A stretch of DNA of 7,019 nt from Deltaproteobacteria bacterium (GTDB taxonomy: Bacteria > Bdellovibrionota > UBA1018 > UBA923). The position numbers and the translations under genes are program-made. The notes below the pieces were generated by a model that was not told where the DNA came from, made no database searches, and saw only the letters and a program-made list of their open reading frames with translations. Below, piece by piece: positions 5,862 through 7,019 of this stretch (the first letter of the stretch is position 1; each line of letters starts with the position of its first letter). Where the stretch lies: contig JACQAX010000066.1 of NCBI GenBank assembly GCA_016194795.1, forward strand, positions 1-7,019. Direction: 5' to 3'.

Positions 5862-7019
5862 CTACGCGGCTTTTTTCCCAGGAATCGGGACGACGTCGGA
5901 GGCGCGGCGCTTCGGGGCCTCGTCGGTGATGAGAAACTCCTCGGTGGTGAAGTGAACCGGGAGGCTGGCGAGCGAGTACTGGAGATTGTAGACGGACTGG
6001 AAGAGCTTGAGCTTCTGGCGGATGGCGTCCTGCAGGTGGTGCTTCGTGCTGTCGTCCTCATGGTTGTGGTCGGGCAGCACGATGTGGAGCGTCTGGTTCG
6101 CGAGGTAGATCAGGTCGCCCTTGCGCGTGGTGAACGTCTGCATCATCAGCTTGAGGCAGTGGACGATGTCGTGGACGCGCTCTTTTTCCTCGAGCAGGCC
6201 CGTCTCGAAGAGCGGCTCGAGCTCGATCCGGATCACGGTGCAGGTGCGGAAGCGGGGACCGCCGCGGTTCTCGAAGCGCTCGTCGGGCGCGGCCAGCCGC
6301 GCGGTGAGCTTTTTCTCGATGGCTCTCAGCAGATAGAAAAGGCTGAACATCGAGATGCCGATGGCGGCCATGTAGACGAGCCCGCTCGTGAGCAGCGCCT
6401 CGTCGGTGCGAACCATGTCGATGATGATGACGGCCGTCAGCTGCAGATAAAACGTGAGGCTCAGCAGCATCGTCGCCGTCTGGCGCACGGTCATGCCGAG
6501 ACGGAGCAGCCGGTGGTGGAGATGGCTGCGGTCGGCTTTGAACAGCGGCGTGCCGCGCTTGAAGCGCCGGTAGGTGCACAGGCCCATGTCCATGATCGGG
6601 TAGCCCATCATCAAGACGATGTTGATCGCGTGCACCCACGAGCGCTGCTGCGGAGGGCACATGAGGCTCATCACGCCGAAAAGAAAGCCGATCGGAAGCG
6701 AGCCGTTGTCGCCGAGGAAGATGGCGGCCGGGTTCCAGTTCTTGCGCAGGAAAGCGCCGAGCGCCGGCAGGAGCAGCGCCATGAGGACGAGGCTGAGCTC
6801 TCCCTGCGGGCCCCACTTGGCGCTGATGACGACGAGCGAGGTGGCGACGAGCGCCGAGATGCCGCCGGCCAGCCCGTCGAGCCCGTCGACGAGGTTGATC
6901 GCGTTGCGCAAGCCCACGAGCCACACGACCGCTCCCGGCCAGATGGCGACGCCGACGCGGTTCTGCCAGTGCTGGCAGAAGGCGTGGACGGTCGGCTCGA
7001 AGACGATGACGTTGATGGC
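5862..7019 (-). CDS. WecA/MraY-family undecaprenyl-phosphate sugar-1-phosphate transferase with C-terminal extension (partial, N-terminus beyond right edge)
   Basis: The frame is open to the right edge; the visible 385 residues are the C-terminal part. The enzyme class moves a HexNAc-1-phosphate from a UDP-sugar to undecaprenyl phosphate, the first lipid-linked step of glycan synthesis, in the inner membrane. Visible motifs, numbered from the edge: NAINLVDGLDGL (39-50) with the catalytic/metal-binding aspartates D45 and D48; FLGDNGSLPIG (101-111); and SHLHHRLLRLG (165-175), the WecA-type sugar-recognition loop. Seven hydrophobic segments lie between about 26 and 230. A GTG at 6926 is inside the conserved domain and is not the real start. 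After the last membrane span about 150 cytosolic residues follow; bacterial WecA proteins usually end soon after the last span. In this tail, about 258-366, spacing resembles a GGDEF domain whose signature would read ANQTL (307-311). The GlcNAc-type substrate is likely but unproven. Confidence 0.9.
   Translation of the reverse strand, partial: AINVIVFEPTVHAFCQHWQNRVGVAIWPGAVVWLVGLRNAINLVDGLDGLAGGISALVATSLVVISAKWGPQGELSLVLMALLLPALGAFLRKNWNPAAIFLGDNGSLPIGFLFGVMSLMCPPQQRSWVHAINIVLMMGYPIMDMGLCTYRRFKRGTPLFKADRSHLHHRLLRLGMTVRQTATMLLSLTFYLQLTAVIIIDMVRTDEALLTSGLVYMAAIGISMFSLFYLLRAIEKKLTARLAAPDERFENRGGPRFRTCTVIRIELEPLFETGLLEEKERVHDIVHCLKLMMQTFTTRKGDLIYLANQTLHIVLPDHNHEDDSTKHHLQDAIRQKLKLFQSVYNLQYSLASLPVHFTTEEFLITDEAPKRRASDVVPIPGKKAA

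Noticed and set aside
6058..6924. 288-codon minus-strand frame over the WecA-like gene
   Set aside because: Arg/Ala/His-rich out-of-frame shadow; the WecA motifs are all in the other frame.

Overview
The window (7019 bases, high GC, dense coding) looks like part of a surface-polysaccharide locus (capsule, exopolysaccharide or O-antigen type) of a diderm bacterium. The grounds are a WecA-type undecaprenyl-phosphate sugar-1-phosphate transferase, a Wzc-like chain-length regulator fused to a BY-kinase, a small SLBB protein, a CapM/PglA-like GT4 glycosyltransferase, and a left-edge protein that reads like an outer-membrane beta-barrel. The lineage cannot be fixed from the sequence. A deltaproteobacterial-grade, Bdellovibrionota-like or Elusimicrobiota-like host would fit, but this is a guess.

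Layout, left to right. On the minus strand, a barrel-like protein (1-838, C-terminus outside the window) lies 47 nt downstream of a GT4 glycosyltransferase (886-2040, or up to 2157 if the upstream ATG is used). A short head-to-head control region follows. On the plus strand, the Wzz/BY-kinase fusion (2203-4380) overlaps an SLBB membrane protein (4377-4889) by ATGA, a translationally coupled pair. This pair meets, tail to tail with only 4 nt between stop codons, a minus-strand gene for a probable lipoprotein of unknown function (4894-5694). A 167-nt AT-rich gap with a likely terminator separates that gene from a minus-strand WecA-like transferase (5862 to beyond the right edge).

How the parts may work together (family knowledge plus inference): the WecA-like enzyme would load the first sugar phosphate onto undecaprenyl phosphate, the GT4 enzyme would extend the lipid-linked glycan, and the Wzz/BY-kinase with its SLBB partner would control polymer length and couple inner-membrane synthesis to export. 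No flippase (Wzx), polymerase (Wzy) or full-length Wza-type export channel is in the window.

Points that depart from the textbook system: the WecA-like enzyme has a C-terminal cytosolic extension of about 150 residues whose pattern resembles a degenerate GGDEF domain; the BY-kinase has an altered oligomerisation motif and only a two-tyrosine tail; and the SLBB protein is a single domain apparently tethered to the inner membrane rather than an outer-membrane channel.
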